Of a stretch of DNA of 64,000 nt, positions 49,632 through 57,847 are shown piece by piece. Origin of the DNA: Saprospiraceae bacterium. GTDB lineage: Bacteria > Bacteroidota > Bacteroidia > Chitinophagales > Saprospiraceae. Positions within the stretch are counted from its first letter, which is position 1, and each line of letters opens with the position of its first letter. The position numbers and the translations under genes were made by a program. The stretch covers positions 1 to 64,000 of the forward strand of contig JADJLN010000024.1 of the NCBI GenBank assembly GCA_016710115.1, read 5' to 3'. Under the pieces are notes generated by a model, which saw only the letters and a list, made by a program, of their open reading frames with translations, was not told where the DNA came from and did not search any database.

Positions 49632-51437
49632 TTATTGCAGTTTATCGCCACGGAGAGTCCGATAGCGTTTACGGGCTTCTACCGCAAAGGTGCTACCCGA
49701 GTAATCTGTAAAGATCCGTTCAAACATGCTCATCGCCAGGGTCGGGTCGGCAACAGGTCCTTCATACAATGAACCCAGTTCAAATAGTGCATTATCCGCC
49801 CGGATCTCATCAGGAAACTCATCGACGATCCGTTTCAGTACCGTGATGGCCTTCTGCCATTCCCTGTCCTTGATATACATTCTGCTCTTCAGAAACAGCA
49901 CATCATCTTCCAGTGAATGAAATGGGAATCTGGAGACCAGACTGTCCAGGATGGTGAGCGCTTCCGAGTGCCGGTTTTGAAAGACCAGCATTTCTGCATC
50001 AGCAAATGCCTCCATGGCCAGCGTACTGGTATCCAGCCCGAGATTGTCCATGATAAACACAGATAGATCCAGGGCATCATTGGCAATGAGTTTGGAAGTC
50101 GATGACTTCAAGACATCGAACTGAGCCTGTGCCCATTGAAAATCACCATTGAAATAGGACAACCTGGCATTTCGATACCGGGCTTCATGGCCCAGTGCAT
50201 CATCCTTGTAGATTTTATCCACCTGTGAATACAACAATGTCGCATCCCAGATCTCACCTACCATCAGGTAATAGTCACCCAACTGCAGTTTTGCCTGGGA
50301 TTGCAAGTCCTGTTCCATTCCCGGCATATTGACGACCTCTTCCAGAAGCTGAATCGCCTTCGGCATGTCTTGCAGATACAGCGCTTCGAGTTCAGCCTGC
50401 TCCATGATCAACGGCGCGATCAGACGATTGCGGTTATCTCCGGTAAGAAACTGTTCATACTCGGCTTCCAGGGACAACAGGTCCTCCCGTGAATAGGCAG
50501 GTGACTGGACCAGACGCTGACGTTTGGCATTCAGCAATTGCTTGTTGGCCTCATAATAATAGACCGATCCGGGACCCTTTGCTTCAATCAGGTATTGGAA
50601 CGATTCTATTGCTGCTTCAAAGTCCCGTTCATTTGCAGCGATCTGACCCAAATGAAAGATCCGACTGCCATTTTCTTCCAATTTGACGTCCAGTGCTTTG
50701 GATTGCCTCAGGGCATTCCTGTAGTCCTTTTTCTGCAGGAATGACCAGGTGAGTAGTTCGATCATCGCTACATCATCCGGATGTTCATTGATCCTGCTGT
50801 ACAATTGAGCCTGCAATTCATCCAGGTAATCTTCCGGCAGATACCGTTGAATATTCATCTGGATCTTGCCCTGTTGTCGTGGATTTGCACTCAGATAGAT
50901 GAGGTAATAATTGATCATCCCCGAAAAGTCGCCCGTCTGCAGCAGGAGGTTGCCCTGATATTCGGCAAACAGGGCCTCATCGTTGAGCAACTTTGCCCCT
51001 TTTGTATACACCTCCATAGCCAGATCATTTTTCTGGTCTCTGGCCAGTGCATTTCCAAGCAGGATGATCTGATACTGATCCGCAGGCATTTCGGCTATTG
51101 CCGTCTGATATTGCTTTTCTGCTTCATCATACCGTTCCTGGCTTTCGAGCAACTTTCCCAGACTGACATACAGTTTGACAGCCTGAGGATTCTTCTTCAA
51201 TTCCCGCTTCAACACCTTTTCTCCATCGGCAAACTGTTTGAGTTTGAGCAGACAGTCGATATATCGATCCAGGTAATATTCACTGCTGGATTGGGCATCA
51301 TACAGGCGTTGAAACAGCTGTCCAGCTTTTTCATATTCGCCGTTTTGAAAGTATTGCTCGGCCAGTTTCGACTCCTGAGCAACAACAGGCAGGGACAGGG
51401 AAACAGAAAAAAACAGAAAAAGTATGGCTCTTGACAT
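49632..51437 (-). CDS. Secreted tetratricopeptide repeat protein
   Basis: 601 residues, frame intact. A signal peptide (MSRAILFLFFSVSLSLPVVAQ) is followed by an almost all-helical protein. TPR-like units appear throughout (EYEKAGQLFQRLYDAQ, RYDEAEKQYQTAIAEMPAD, REWQKAITVLKRIVDEFPDE, LFELGSLYEGPVADPTLAMS). TPR arrays are protein-binding scaffolds; this one should act in the periplasm or at the outer membrane. The start is placed at the signal-peptide Met rather than the upstream in-frame codon at 51482. It lies between DUF4286 and the TonB cluster on the same strand. The partner is unknown. Confidence 0.85.
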   Translation of the reverse strand: MSRAILFLFFSVSLSLPVVAQESKLAEQYFQNGEYEKAGQLFQRLYDAQSSSEYYLDRYIDCLLKLKQFADGEKVLKRELKKNPQAVKLYVSLGKLLESQERYDEAEKQYQTAIAEMPADQYQIILLGNALARDQKNDLAMEVYTKGAKLLNDEALFAEYQGNLLLQTGDFSGMINYYLIYLSANPRQQGKIQMNIQRYLPEDYLDELQAQLYSRINEHPDDVAMIELLTWSFLQKKDYRNALRQSKALDVKLEENGSRIFHLGQIAANERDFEAAIESFQYLIEAKGPGSVYYYEANKQLLNAKRQRLVQSPAYSREDLLSLEAEYEQFLTGDNRNRLIAPLIMEQAELEALYLQDMPKAIQLLEEVVNMPGMEQDLQSQAKLQLGDYYLMVGEIWDATLLYSQVDKIYKDDALGHEARYRNARLSYFNGDFQWAQAQFDVLKSSTSKLIANDALDLSVFIMDNLGLDTSTLAMEAFADAEMLVFQNRHSEALTILDSLVSRFPFHSLEDDVLFLKSRMYIKDREWQKAITVLKRIVDEFPDEIRADNALFELGSLYEGPVADPTLAMSMFERIFTDYSGSTFAVEARKRYRTLRGDKLQ

Positions 51438-51513
51438 GGTTGTGCGTCCTGGATCAGTCACAAGGTAAAACGCAACAATCATGCAAAAGTTATTTGCACG
51501 TCTTTCCAGTGGG

Positions 51514-52425
51514 TTACTTCAACTTGAATTTGACCGGCAGGTTGAACATCACACGGACCGGTTTCCCTCGCTGTTTACCGGGTATCCAGCGTTTACCCGC
51601 ATCATTCATCAGTTCAACGACTCGGAGGGCTTCTTCACCACATCCACCACCGATTTCACGAACGATTTTGACATCCTTGACCCTGCCGTCCTTTTCTACC
51701 ACAAAGGAAACCACAGCAGTGCCTTCCACTCCATTCTCCCGGGCGATAGCGGGATATTCAATATTGGCATAGATGAATTCCAGCAGTTTCTGCTTGGCAC
51801 ATTCTTCCTTTTCTTTTTTACTGCTGAGGTCTTCGCAACCGGGAAATCTCGGCATGTCTTCAGCGATGACAAAAATCTCTTCTTCCTTCGGAGGAGGGGG
51901 AGGTGGCGGTGGTGGCGGAGCAGACCTGACAGGCGATTGGACCGGTGCATGAACCTCTGTTTCTCGGTCGATACTCTGGTCAACAAATTCGGGTTGGTCC
52001 ATGTCCTCAATGATCTCATCTGGCACCTCCTGGATCACAGGTGGTGGAGGAGGGGGAGGAGGAGGAGGAGGCTCGGCCGACCTTGGTACTTCCAATGTGA
52101 TATCCTCATCCAGTGCTAATGCGTCATCCGGAATGATTACGTCATCGCGATAGGTTGTCCAGTTGAGTGCTACAATAATAGAGAACAAAGACACCAGTAA
52201 ACCATACCGCAGGAAGAGCGTGCTGAGCCGAAATGTATCCACCTCTGGAAATTTATTCCTTCCAGACAACAGGTTTGGAGCTTTGTCCCTGCTGTGTTTT
52301 TCCTGGAGTAGACCCCTGTCTATATGATTCAATCGATATCTGAAAAACGCGATGACTCCGATAGTCAACAGGAATAACCCACTGATCATCCATAGAGTCA
52401 GATTGCTGGTGAAAGAGACGTTCAT
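51514..52425 (-). CDS. TonB-family energy transducer, copy C
   Basis: About 303 residues. Two membrane helices (TLWMISGLFLLTIGVIAFF and YGLLVSLFSIIVALNW) are followed by a periplasmic spacer with two polyproline runs of about 10-11 residues. The TonB C-terminal domain follows: FPGCEDLSSKKEKEECAKQK, IEYPAIARENGVEGTAVVSF, RVKDVKIVREIGGGCGEEAL, WIPGKQRGKPVRVMFNLPVK. TonB passes proton-motive energy from ExbBD to outer-membrane receptors. The start at 52425 aligns with the N-terminus of copy A; an upstream in-frame Met at 52518 is less likely. It is the third of three tandem paralogues. Confidence 0.85.
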   Translation of the reverse strand: MNVSFTSNLTLWMISGLFLLTIGVIAFFRYRLNHIDRGLLQEKHSRDKAPNLLSGRNKFPEVDTFRLSTLFLRYGLLVSLFSIIVALNWTTYRDDVIIPDDALALDEDITLEVPRSAEPPPPPPPPPPPVIQEVPDEIIEDMDQPEFVDQSIDRETEVHAPVQSPVRSAPPPPPPPPPPKEEEIFVIAEDMPRFPGCEDLSSKKEKEECAKQKLLEFIYANIEYPAIARENGVEGTAVVSFVVEKDGRVKDVKIVREIGGGCGEEALRVVELMNDAGKRWIPGKQRGKPVRVMFNLPVKFKLK

Positions 52426-52605
52426 GATCCAGTGCATTTGGTCTACCAATAATAGACTCTTAGCCATCCATCGGAGATGACATCCGTCAATGCTGGAAAT
52501 GCTTTCCATCCGATTCACCTATGATCCCTGCAACTGAAAGCCTTAACAGACAAGAATTTGAAAGTAACAGGATGCTGTCTTTCTCGCACCTGAACTCGGG
52601 TTGCC

Positions 52606-53523
52606 TTACTGCAACTTGAACTTCACAGGCAGGTTGTACTGCACACGAACAGGTTTTCCGTTCTGTTTACCTGGGATCCAACGAATCCCCAGGTCATTCA
52701 TCAGTTCGACGACACGGAGGGCTTCTTCGCCACATCGGGCTCCAATCTCCCGGACCACTCTGGCTCCTCTGACTGTCCCATCTGTTTCGATGACAAAGGT
52801 GACTACAGCTGTCCCCTCAATTCCGTTTTTGATAGCCACCGTTGGATACTGTATATGTGCATAGATAAATGCCAACAATTGTTCCTGTGCACATTTCTCC
52901 TTCTCCTTTTTATTATCCCGATTTTCGCATCCGGGGAAACGGGGCATATCCTCCGCTACGACCCATAATGGACTTTCGTCGACCGGTGTGATCGGAGGGG
53001 TGACAGGCACATATCGGCCCTTCCGCTCATCCATCGGTGGCAAATCCTTCTGATCAGAATTTTGTGTGTCATCGAGGGGAAGAAGCTCCTCTTCAGGGTC
53101 GAGGATTTCAGGCTCCGAATCCATGAGTATCTCCTGCCACGCTACCGGAATTTTTGGAATAGGTTTGGCCTTCTGGATAGTCTGTGGTATTTCTTCTACT
53201 TCAATGAGCGTGAAAATGTCGTTGGTCTCTTGTTTGGAATAGGAAAAACCACGACCATCTACCCATTGAAACAAGCTGTATACCAGAGCGATGGAGATCA
53301 GAAGACCCGCAAGAAAAATATGGGTTCGATATTGAAATACCGAAATCCGAGGATAAGAACGGCGTCGATATCCAGGATCGTCACTGGAGTTGAGATTCTT
53401 CAACTTGTGCAACTGATTGAGAAGTATCACCTTGATTCGAAACCGCAGGACAACGATGATCAAAAAGACCAAAGCGACCAATTCGAAAACGATGATCAAC
53501 AAGTGTGTTCCAGTGAGTTCCAT
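52606..53523 (-). CDS. TonB-family energy transducer, copy B (no polyproline)
   Basis: 305 residues, frame intact. Two membrane helices (HLLIIVFELVALVFLIIVVL and IFLAGLLISIALVYSLF) flank a basic cytoplasmic loop. The periplasmic spacer (IPKIPVAWQEILMDSEPEIL, then DDTQNSDQKDLPPMDERKGR) lacks the polyproline runs of its neighbours. The C-terminal domain is nearly the same: EDMPRFPGCENRDNKKEKEK, IQYPTVAIKNGIEGTAVVTF, CGEEALRVVELMNDLGIRWI, PGKQNGKPVRVQYNLPVKFK. The spacer may span the periplasm differently or serve another receptor; that is inference. Confidence 0.85.
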   Translation of the reverse strand: MELTGTHLLIIVFELVALVFLIIVVLRFRIKVILLNQLHKLKNLNSSDDPGYRRRSYPRISVFQYRTHIFLAGLLISIALVYSLFQWVDGRGFSYSKQETNDIFTLIEVEEIPQTIQKAKPIPKIPVAWQEILMDSEPEILDPEEELLPLDDTQNSDQKDLPPMDERKGRYVPVTPPITPVDESPLWVVAEDMPRFPGCENRDNKKEKEKCAQEQLLAFIYAHIQYPTVAIKNGIEGTAVVTFVIETDGTVRGARVVREIGARCGEEALRVVELMNDLGIRWIPGKQNGKPVRVQYNLPVKFKLQ

Positions 53524-53752
53524 GATTCGTCAGATTGTCATGAACAGATTTCACCTCTGTTGAGCTGGCCAGCGATTGCACTGACTGCTCTTCAAAAAGA
53601 TGCACACATGGACCTGTTGTGGTGTATCGGTCTCCGACCTGAGATCTGGATGTATTCATGCAAAGACATCACATGCTCCACTGACTTATAAAAAAATGGA
53701 CCGGAAATGCTTCCGGTCCATTTTATTTTATCTGTAAAATGAAGGCCAAGAC

Positions 53753-54655
53753 TTACTGCAGCTTGAACTTCACTGGCAGGTTAAATTGCACTCGAACAGG
53801 TTTTCCACGCTGTTTGCCTGGAATCCACTTGATCCCCTTGTTGTTCATCAGTTCAACGACTCGGAGGGCTTCTTCACCGCAGCCTGCGCCGATCTCCCTA
53901 ACGATTTTGGCTGCTTTGACCGTCCCATCCTTTTCGACGACGAAGGTCACCACTGCGGTTCCCTCTACTCCGTTTTCACGAGCTATAGGGGGGTACTTGA
54001 TGTTGGCGTAGATAAACTCCAGCATCTTTTTCTGGGCACAAGCCTCCTTTTCCTTTTTACTGCTTTCGTTTTCACAACCCGGGAATCGGGGCATGTCTTC
54101 CGCGATGACGAAGATCTCTTCTTCCTTCGGTGGTGGTGGTGGTGGTGGTGGTGGTGGTGGAGCGGAAGGAGGTGGTGCTACAACCTTTTCTTCCTTGTCC
54201 AGACTCTGGTCGACAAAATCAGGCTGATCCTCATCTTCGATCAATTCCTCCGGTACCTCTTGGATCACGGGCGGTGGTGGTGGTGGTGGAGGTGGTGGTG
54301 GTTCTGCGGTACGTGGCGGTTCGATTTCTATGTCTTCAGCCATATCCAAAGCGCCTTCAGGGATAAAGACCTGTTCTTCAAAAGTAGTCCAGTTGAATGC
54401 CAGCAGGACAACCAACAGGGACGTCAGCAAACTGAATTTTAAAAATGTCCCGCTGTGGCGAAATGCATCTACTTCGGGGTATTTGGTACGGGTTGCCAAC
54501 AGGTCAGATTTCTGACGCTGTGCGTGCATATCCCTCAATTCCCCGGTATCATAGCTGTTCAGCTTCCTCCGAAAGTAGAAGATGAGTCCAACTACAATGG
54601 CCAGTAAAACTGCCAGAAGCAGGATGACGGTGGTTCCTGAAAAGGCCAGATCCAT
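53753..54655 (-). CDS. TonB-family energy transducer, copy A
   Basis: 300 residues, frame intact. Two membrane helices (TTVILLLAVLLAIVVGLIFYF and SLLTSLLVVLLAFNW) are followed by a spacer with two polyproline runs (encoded by GGT microsatellites on the plus strand) around the acidic VIQEVPEELIEDEDQPDFVD. The TonB domain contains FPGCENESSKKEKEACAQKK, IKYPPIARENGVEGTAVVTF and GCGEEALRVVELMNNKGIKW. ATG 54653-54655 (MDLAFSGTT) is chosen; the gene begins 2 bases after the VanZ-like stop, so it is coupled to it. First gene of the three-copy array. Confidence 0.87.
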   Translation of the reverse strand: MDLAFSGTTVILLLAVLLAIVVGLIFYFRRKLNSYDTGELRDMHAQRQKSDLLATRTKYPEVDAFRHSGTFLKFSLLTSLLVVLLAFNWTTFEEQVFIPEGALDMAEDIEIEPPRTAEPPPPPPPPPPPVIQEVPEELIEDEDQPDFVDQSLDKEEKVVAPPPSAPPPPPPPPPPPKEEEIFVIAEDMPRFPGCENESSKKEKEACAQKKMLEFIYANIKYPPIARENGVEGTAVVTFVVEKDGTVKAAKIVREIGAGCGEEALRVVELMNNKGIKWIPGKQRGKPVRVQFNLPVKFKLQ

Positions 54656-54657
54656 AG

Positions 54658-55038
54658 TCAAAAGGTTTTTTTCATAACGATAAAAATGCCATAGCTCGCT
54701 AAAGCACCGATAATATTAGCAACAATATCCGGTACCTCAAAATAGCGATCGGGATGAATTGTTGTCTGCAGTACCTCAAGGATGAATCCATAGGCACCCA
54801 TTCCCAGAAAACCGACTCTCAGCCAGAAGCCTGAATGGGCCTGTTCTGTCAAAACCACCCATCTGCTCCAGAGCAGAAACCAGATCGCGTAGACACCAGC
54901 ATGCCCCAGTTTATCCGCACCAACCCAGTCCCAGAGTGCCAACGTCGGCAACGTTTTGCCAGGAAGTAGGGAAAGGAAGGTAATGACCAATCCCCAAAGG
55001 AGGACCCAAAACAATGGCTGTCTGATAAAAGATGCCAA
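54658..55038 (-). CDS. VanZ-like membrane protein
   Basis: 126 residues, frame intact, with four hydrophobic helices and the VanZ pattern: LSLLPGKTLP, GADKLGHAGVYAIWFLLWSR, GFILEVLQTTIHPDRYFEVP (ExxQ) and DIVANIIGALASYG (D-xxANxxG). Small VanZ-like proteins of unclear function regularly lie between gcvH and tonB in Bacteroidota; the same order is seen here. It starts 34 bases after the gcvH stop and ends 2 bases before the TonB start. Confidence 0.85.
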   Translation of the reverse strand: MASFIRQPLFWVLLWGLVITFLSLLPGKTLPTLALWDWVGADKLGHAGVYAIWFLLWSRWVVLTEQAHSGFWLRVGFLGMGAYGFILEVLQTTIHPDRYFEVPDIVANIIGALASYGIFIVMKKTF

Positions 55039-55072
55039 AAGGGATCAACGTGGTGGTTGGAACCAGAAAAAA

Positions 55073-55462
55073 TTATCCGACCATGGCCTGATAGGCATCG
55101 GCATCCATCAGGTCATTGAGTTCGGAAGGATCTGTCAGTTCGACCTTGATCACCCATCCCTTACCGTATGGGTCCTCGTTGATCATGCCCGGGTTATCCC
55201 CTTCCTTCTCATCGATCTCCTCATTGAAGGCGATAATTTTACCACTCACCGGCATGAACAGATCAGACGTGGTTTTGACTGCTTCGACGGTACCGAACAC
55301 ATCATCTCGACCGAGGGTCTCACCGACCGTATCTACTTCGACGTACACGATCTCGCCCAATTCTGATTGTGCGAATTCAGTGATACCAATAGTTCCCGTG
55401 TTTCCCTCGATCAGGATCCACTCGTGTTCCTTGGTGTATTTCAGATTCTCCGGATACTGCAT
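55073..55462 (-). CDS. gcvH: Glycine cleavage system H protein
   Basis: 129 residues, frame intact. Lipoyl carrier that shuttles the aminomethyl group between P, T and L proteins. KYTKEHEWILIEGNTGTIGI and TEFAQSELGEIVYVEVD are typical, and the lipoylated Lys is in GTVEAVKTTSDLFMPVSG. It is the first gene of the gcvH-vanZ-tonB run. A perfect TATTTTTG promoter box lies 29 bases upstream. The other gcv genes are not in the window. Confidence 0.95.
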   Translation of the reverse strand: MQYPENLKYTKEHEWILIEGNTGTIGITEFAQSELGEIVYVEVDTVGETLGRDDVFGTVEAVKTTSDLFMPVSGKIIAFNEEIDEKEGDNPGMINEDPYGKGWVIKVELTDPSELNDLMDADAYQAMVG

Positions 55463-55490
55463 TTGCTCCTGATGGTTGAATGATGAAAGG

Positions 55491-55498
55491 CCAAAAAT
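55491..55498 (-). promoter_or_regulatory. -7 box of the gcvH-vanZ-tonB operon
   Basis: TATTTTTG on the minus strand, perfect TAnnTTTG, about 29 bases before the gcvH ATG. Confidence 0.65.
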
Positions 55499-55549
55499 AA
55501 TCGAAAGGCTGATGGTTGCCCATCAGCACTCAAGATTTTTTCCTGGAGT

Positions 55550-56863
55550 TCAGCTTTTATGTGATTCTACATATTCCTGAATCCATTCAATGGTGACCGA
55601 TTTCGGTCGTTCCAGCGGGAGCTGAAGAACGCGGCTCCAGCACAGTGCGGAGAGAACACCAAGTGCCCTGCTCACGCCAAAAAGGACAGTATAGAAGCTG
55701 TACTGGTCCATCCCGTAATGTACCAGCAGTGCTCCTGAATGTGCATCGACATTGGGCCAGGGATTCTTCACCTTTCCCAGTGATTCCAGGATAGGTGGAA
55801 CGACCTTGAACACCTTCCAGATCGTCTCTACGATCTCCGAATTGGGGGTATACTTTTCTGCAAATTCTTTCTGAGCGATGAATCGAGGATCCGGCTTTCG
55901 CAGAACGGCATGACCATATCCGGGAATCACCTTTCCTGCGGACAGCGTCGACTTGACATAATCTTCGATCTGTTTCTCAGATGGTGAATTCGTACCCAGG
56001 GCATCATTCATTTTAAATATCCACTTGATCACTTCCTGGTTGGCCAGACCGTGCAATGGACCAGCCAGGGCATTGAGACCACCGGCAAGAGACAGATAGG
56101 CGTCACTCAGTGTTGAGCCGATCAGGTGGGTGGTATGAGCGGATGCATTCCCCCCTTCATGGTCTGCATGGATCGTCAGGTACAACCGCATCAGGCTTCT
56201 GAAATCCGGTTTGTTGATGCCCAGCATATGAGCAAAGTTGCCTGCCCAGTCGAGGGAGATATCCGGTGGAATATGATTCCCGTCAAAATACGTGCGACGA
56301 TAGATATAGGCGGCCACCCTTGGCAGCCGGGCAATCAGGTTCATCGTATCTTCATAGGTGGCATCCCAGTATTCGTTCCTGTTCATGCCCTCTGCATACC
56401 TGCGTGCAAAGACGCTGGTTTGCTGCATGGCCATCACCGCTGTTGAAAGCTGGGTCATGGGATGCGATTCTATCGGCAGGGCATCGATCGTCCGAAAGAC
56501 AAAGCGCGGCACATTGCTTCGACGTGGCCATTGATGCGTCAACCATCTCACCTCTTCTGCTGTCGGAATTTCACCGACCAGCATCAGCCAGAACAATCCT
56601 TCCGGCAGAGGCTCATCATCACCTTCTGCTGTAGGAAGCAACTCACTCAATTCAGGTATGGAATACCCGCGAAACCGGATTCCTTCCTGAGGATCCAGTG
56701 CCGAAGGCTCCCAAACCATTGCTTTGATTCCGCGCATTCCGCCGAAAATCTGTCCGATATCGACCGTATCCACCTGCATCTCGGAGTGGGATTGCAAGAT
56801 TTCTCTCACTTCTTGCCCCAACGCAGTTGCTTTCGCAATAAATTTTTCCTTGAGCTGATCCAT
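55550..56863 (-). CDS. gltA: Citrate synthase, mitochondrial-like type
   Basis: 437 residues, frame intact. Condenses acetyl-CoA and oxaloacetate at the entry of the TCA cycle. The active-site residues are visible: His in LAGPLHGLANQEV, His in IPGYGHAVLRK and Asp in PNVDAHSGALL. Many stretches read like the mitochondrial enzyme rather than the usual bacterial hexameric type: GGMRGIKAMVWEPSALDPQE, GIRFRGYSIPEL, EPLPEGLFWLMLVGEIP, TIHADHEGGNASAHTTHLIG and GVSRALGVLSALCWSRVLQL. The start MDQLKEKFIAKA (56863) is preferred over an in-frame codon at 56935; the promoter box TATTTTTG lies at 56933-56940. Confidence 0.93.
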   Translation of the reverse strand: MDQLKEKFIAKATALGQEVREILQSHSEMQVDTVDIGQIFGGMRGIKAMVWEPSALDPQEGIRFRGYSIPELSELLPTAEGDDEPLPEGLFWLMLVGEIPTAEEVRWLTHQWPRRSNVPRFVFRTIDALPIESHPMTQLSTAVMAMQQTSVFARRYAEGMNRNEYWDATYEDTMNLIARLPRVAAYIYRRTYFDGNHIPPDISLDWAGNFAHMLGINKPDFRSLMRLYLTIHADHEGGNASAHTTHLIGSTLSDAYLSLAGGLNALAGPLHGLANQEVIKWIFKMNDALGTNSPSEKQIEDYVKSTLSAGKVIPGYGHAVLRKPDPRFIAQKEFAEKYTPNSEIVETIWKVFKVVPPILESLGKVKNPWPNVDAHSGALLVHYGMDQYSFYTVLFGVSRALGVLSALCWSRVLQLPLERPKSVTIEWIQEYVESHKS

Positions 56864-56932
56864 GGCTATGTATAAAACAGTGTGAATAGTGTACAAACCC
56901 CGCCAAACAACATTCGGTTGATGGATGGTCGG

Positions 56933-56940
56933 CAAAAATA
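56933..56940 (-). promoter_or_regulatory. -7 box of the citrate synthase gene
   Basis: TATTTTTG on the minus strand, about 70 bases before the ATG. It overlaps the upstream in-frame codon 56935, which supports the internal start. Confidence 0.6.
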
Positions 56941-57019
56941 GAATTTAACCATCATCTTTGCCACTGATTCTATTCATTTCAGTGGTAGGACCTACCCATC
57001 AATCAAACTTGCTGCGATT

Positions 57020-57600
57020 GTGCATTTGATCGACCATATCCTGGTCAGTGATGATATTCTGACCAGTCAATTTGCCTGCGACCTGAGTGCCTGCCACGGA
57101 GCCTGTTGCTGGGAAGGCGATTATGGTGCACCACTCGAACCGGAGGAAGTAGATACACTCAACACCATTCTTCCAGTAATCCGCCCCTTTCTGAGTCCTG
57201 CAGGTTTGGCCGTCCTGGAAGACCAGGGAACATCCGTTTATTATCCTGACTGGGTAAAGCCGGTACCCCGTTGATCGATGGTGGACCCTGTGCCTATCTC
57301 ACCAAGGACAGCCAAGGGGTTGCGCATTGCGGTATCGAAAAAGCCTGGGAAGCCGGTGTGACCGAGTATCGCAAACCGGTTTCCTGTCATCTGTATCCAA
57401 TCCGGGTACTCGGCAAACCGGAGGACGGCTTCGAAGCGTTGAATTACGAACGCTGGGATATCTGTTCTGCGGCCTGCAACCGGGGAGAACGAACCGGGAC
57501 TCCGCTGTATGTCTTCTCTCGCGATGCACTGATCCGCAAATATGGCATCTCGTTTTATGAAGCCCTCGAAGCTGCGGCAAGGCATGTTACTGAAAAATAG
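57020..57600 (+). CDS. DUF3109 family cysteine-rich protein (one frame break)
   Basis: Conserved Bacteroidota protein, about 193 residues, related to YkgJ/zinc-iron chelating cysteine-cluster proteins. The start is GTG 57020 (MHLIDHILVSDDIL). Cysteines occur in FACDLSACHGACCWEGDYGA and PLEPEEV, then in DGGPCAYL, AHCGIEKAWEAG, VSCHLYPIRV and DICSAACNRGE. The set suits a metal or Fe-S site, though the function is not established. The frame shifts near 57247-57255; the second frame gives LGKAGTPLIDGGPC and runs to the normal end FYEALEAAARHV. Confidence 0.8.
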
Positions 57601-57680
57601 CTGGACTGGCTGAAACTTTCCGGCTCGATATTCGTAGGTATGAGGGATATCTGGAGTTGGATTATATGGTCCAAACCCAT

Positions 57681-57688
57681 TACCTTTG
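57681..57688 (+). promoter_or_regulatory. Candidate promoter of the PpiD-like gene with long AT-rich leader
   Basis: TACCTTTG, perfect TAnnTTTG, is followed by about 155 bases of strongly AT-rich DNA up to ATG 57848. No other gene lies between. Confidence 0.5.
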
Positions 57689-57847
57689 CATGGCTTTTTT
57701 CAAAAAGATGCCCTTATTTATTGTAAAATTTTAAATACATAACATTCTATCTATTTAAGATGTTGGTATTCAAATGATTGCAATTGGTCATTTCATGAAA
57801 AAGTACATACATTAATTTTTTTGCAATATTTAAATACTCGTTGATCT

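Noticed and set aside
53786..54442. Plus-strand frames with Trp or Val runs over the TonB genes
   Set aside because: They are the complement of the polyproline codons of the real minus-strand TonB gene.
57690..57734. 14-codon ORF (MAFFKKMPLFIVKF) before the PpiD-like gene as a leader peptide
   Set aside because: Its ATG lies 1 base after the -7 box, probably before the transcription start, and there are no regulatory codons or attenuator hairpins.
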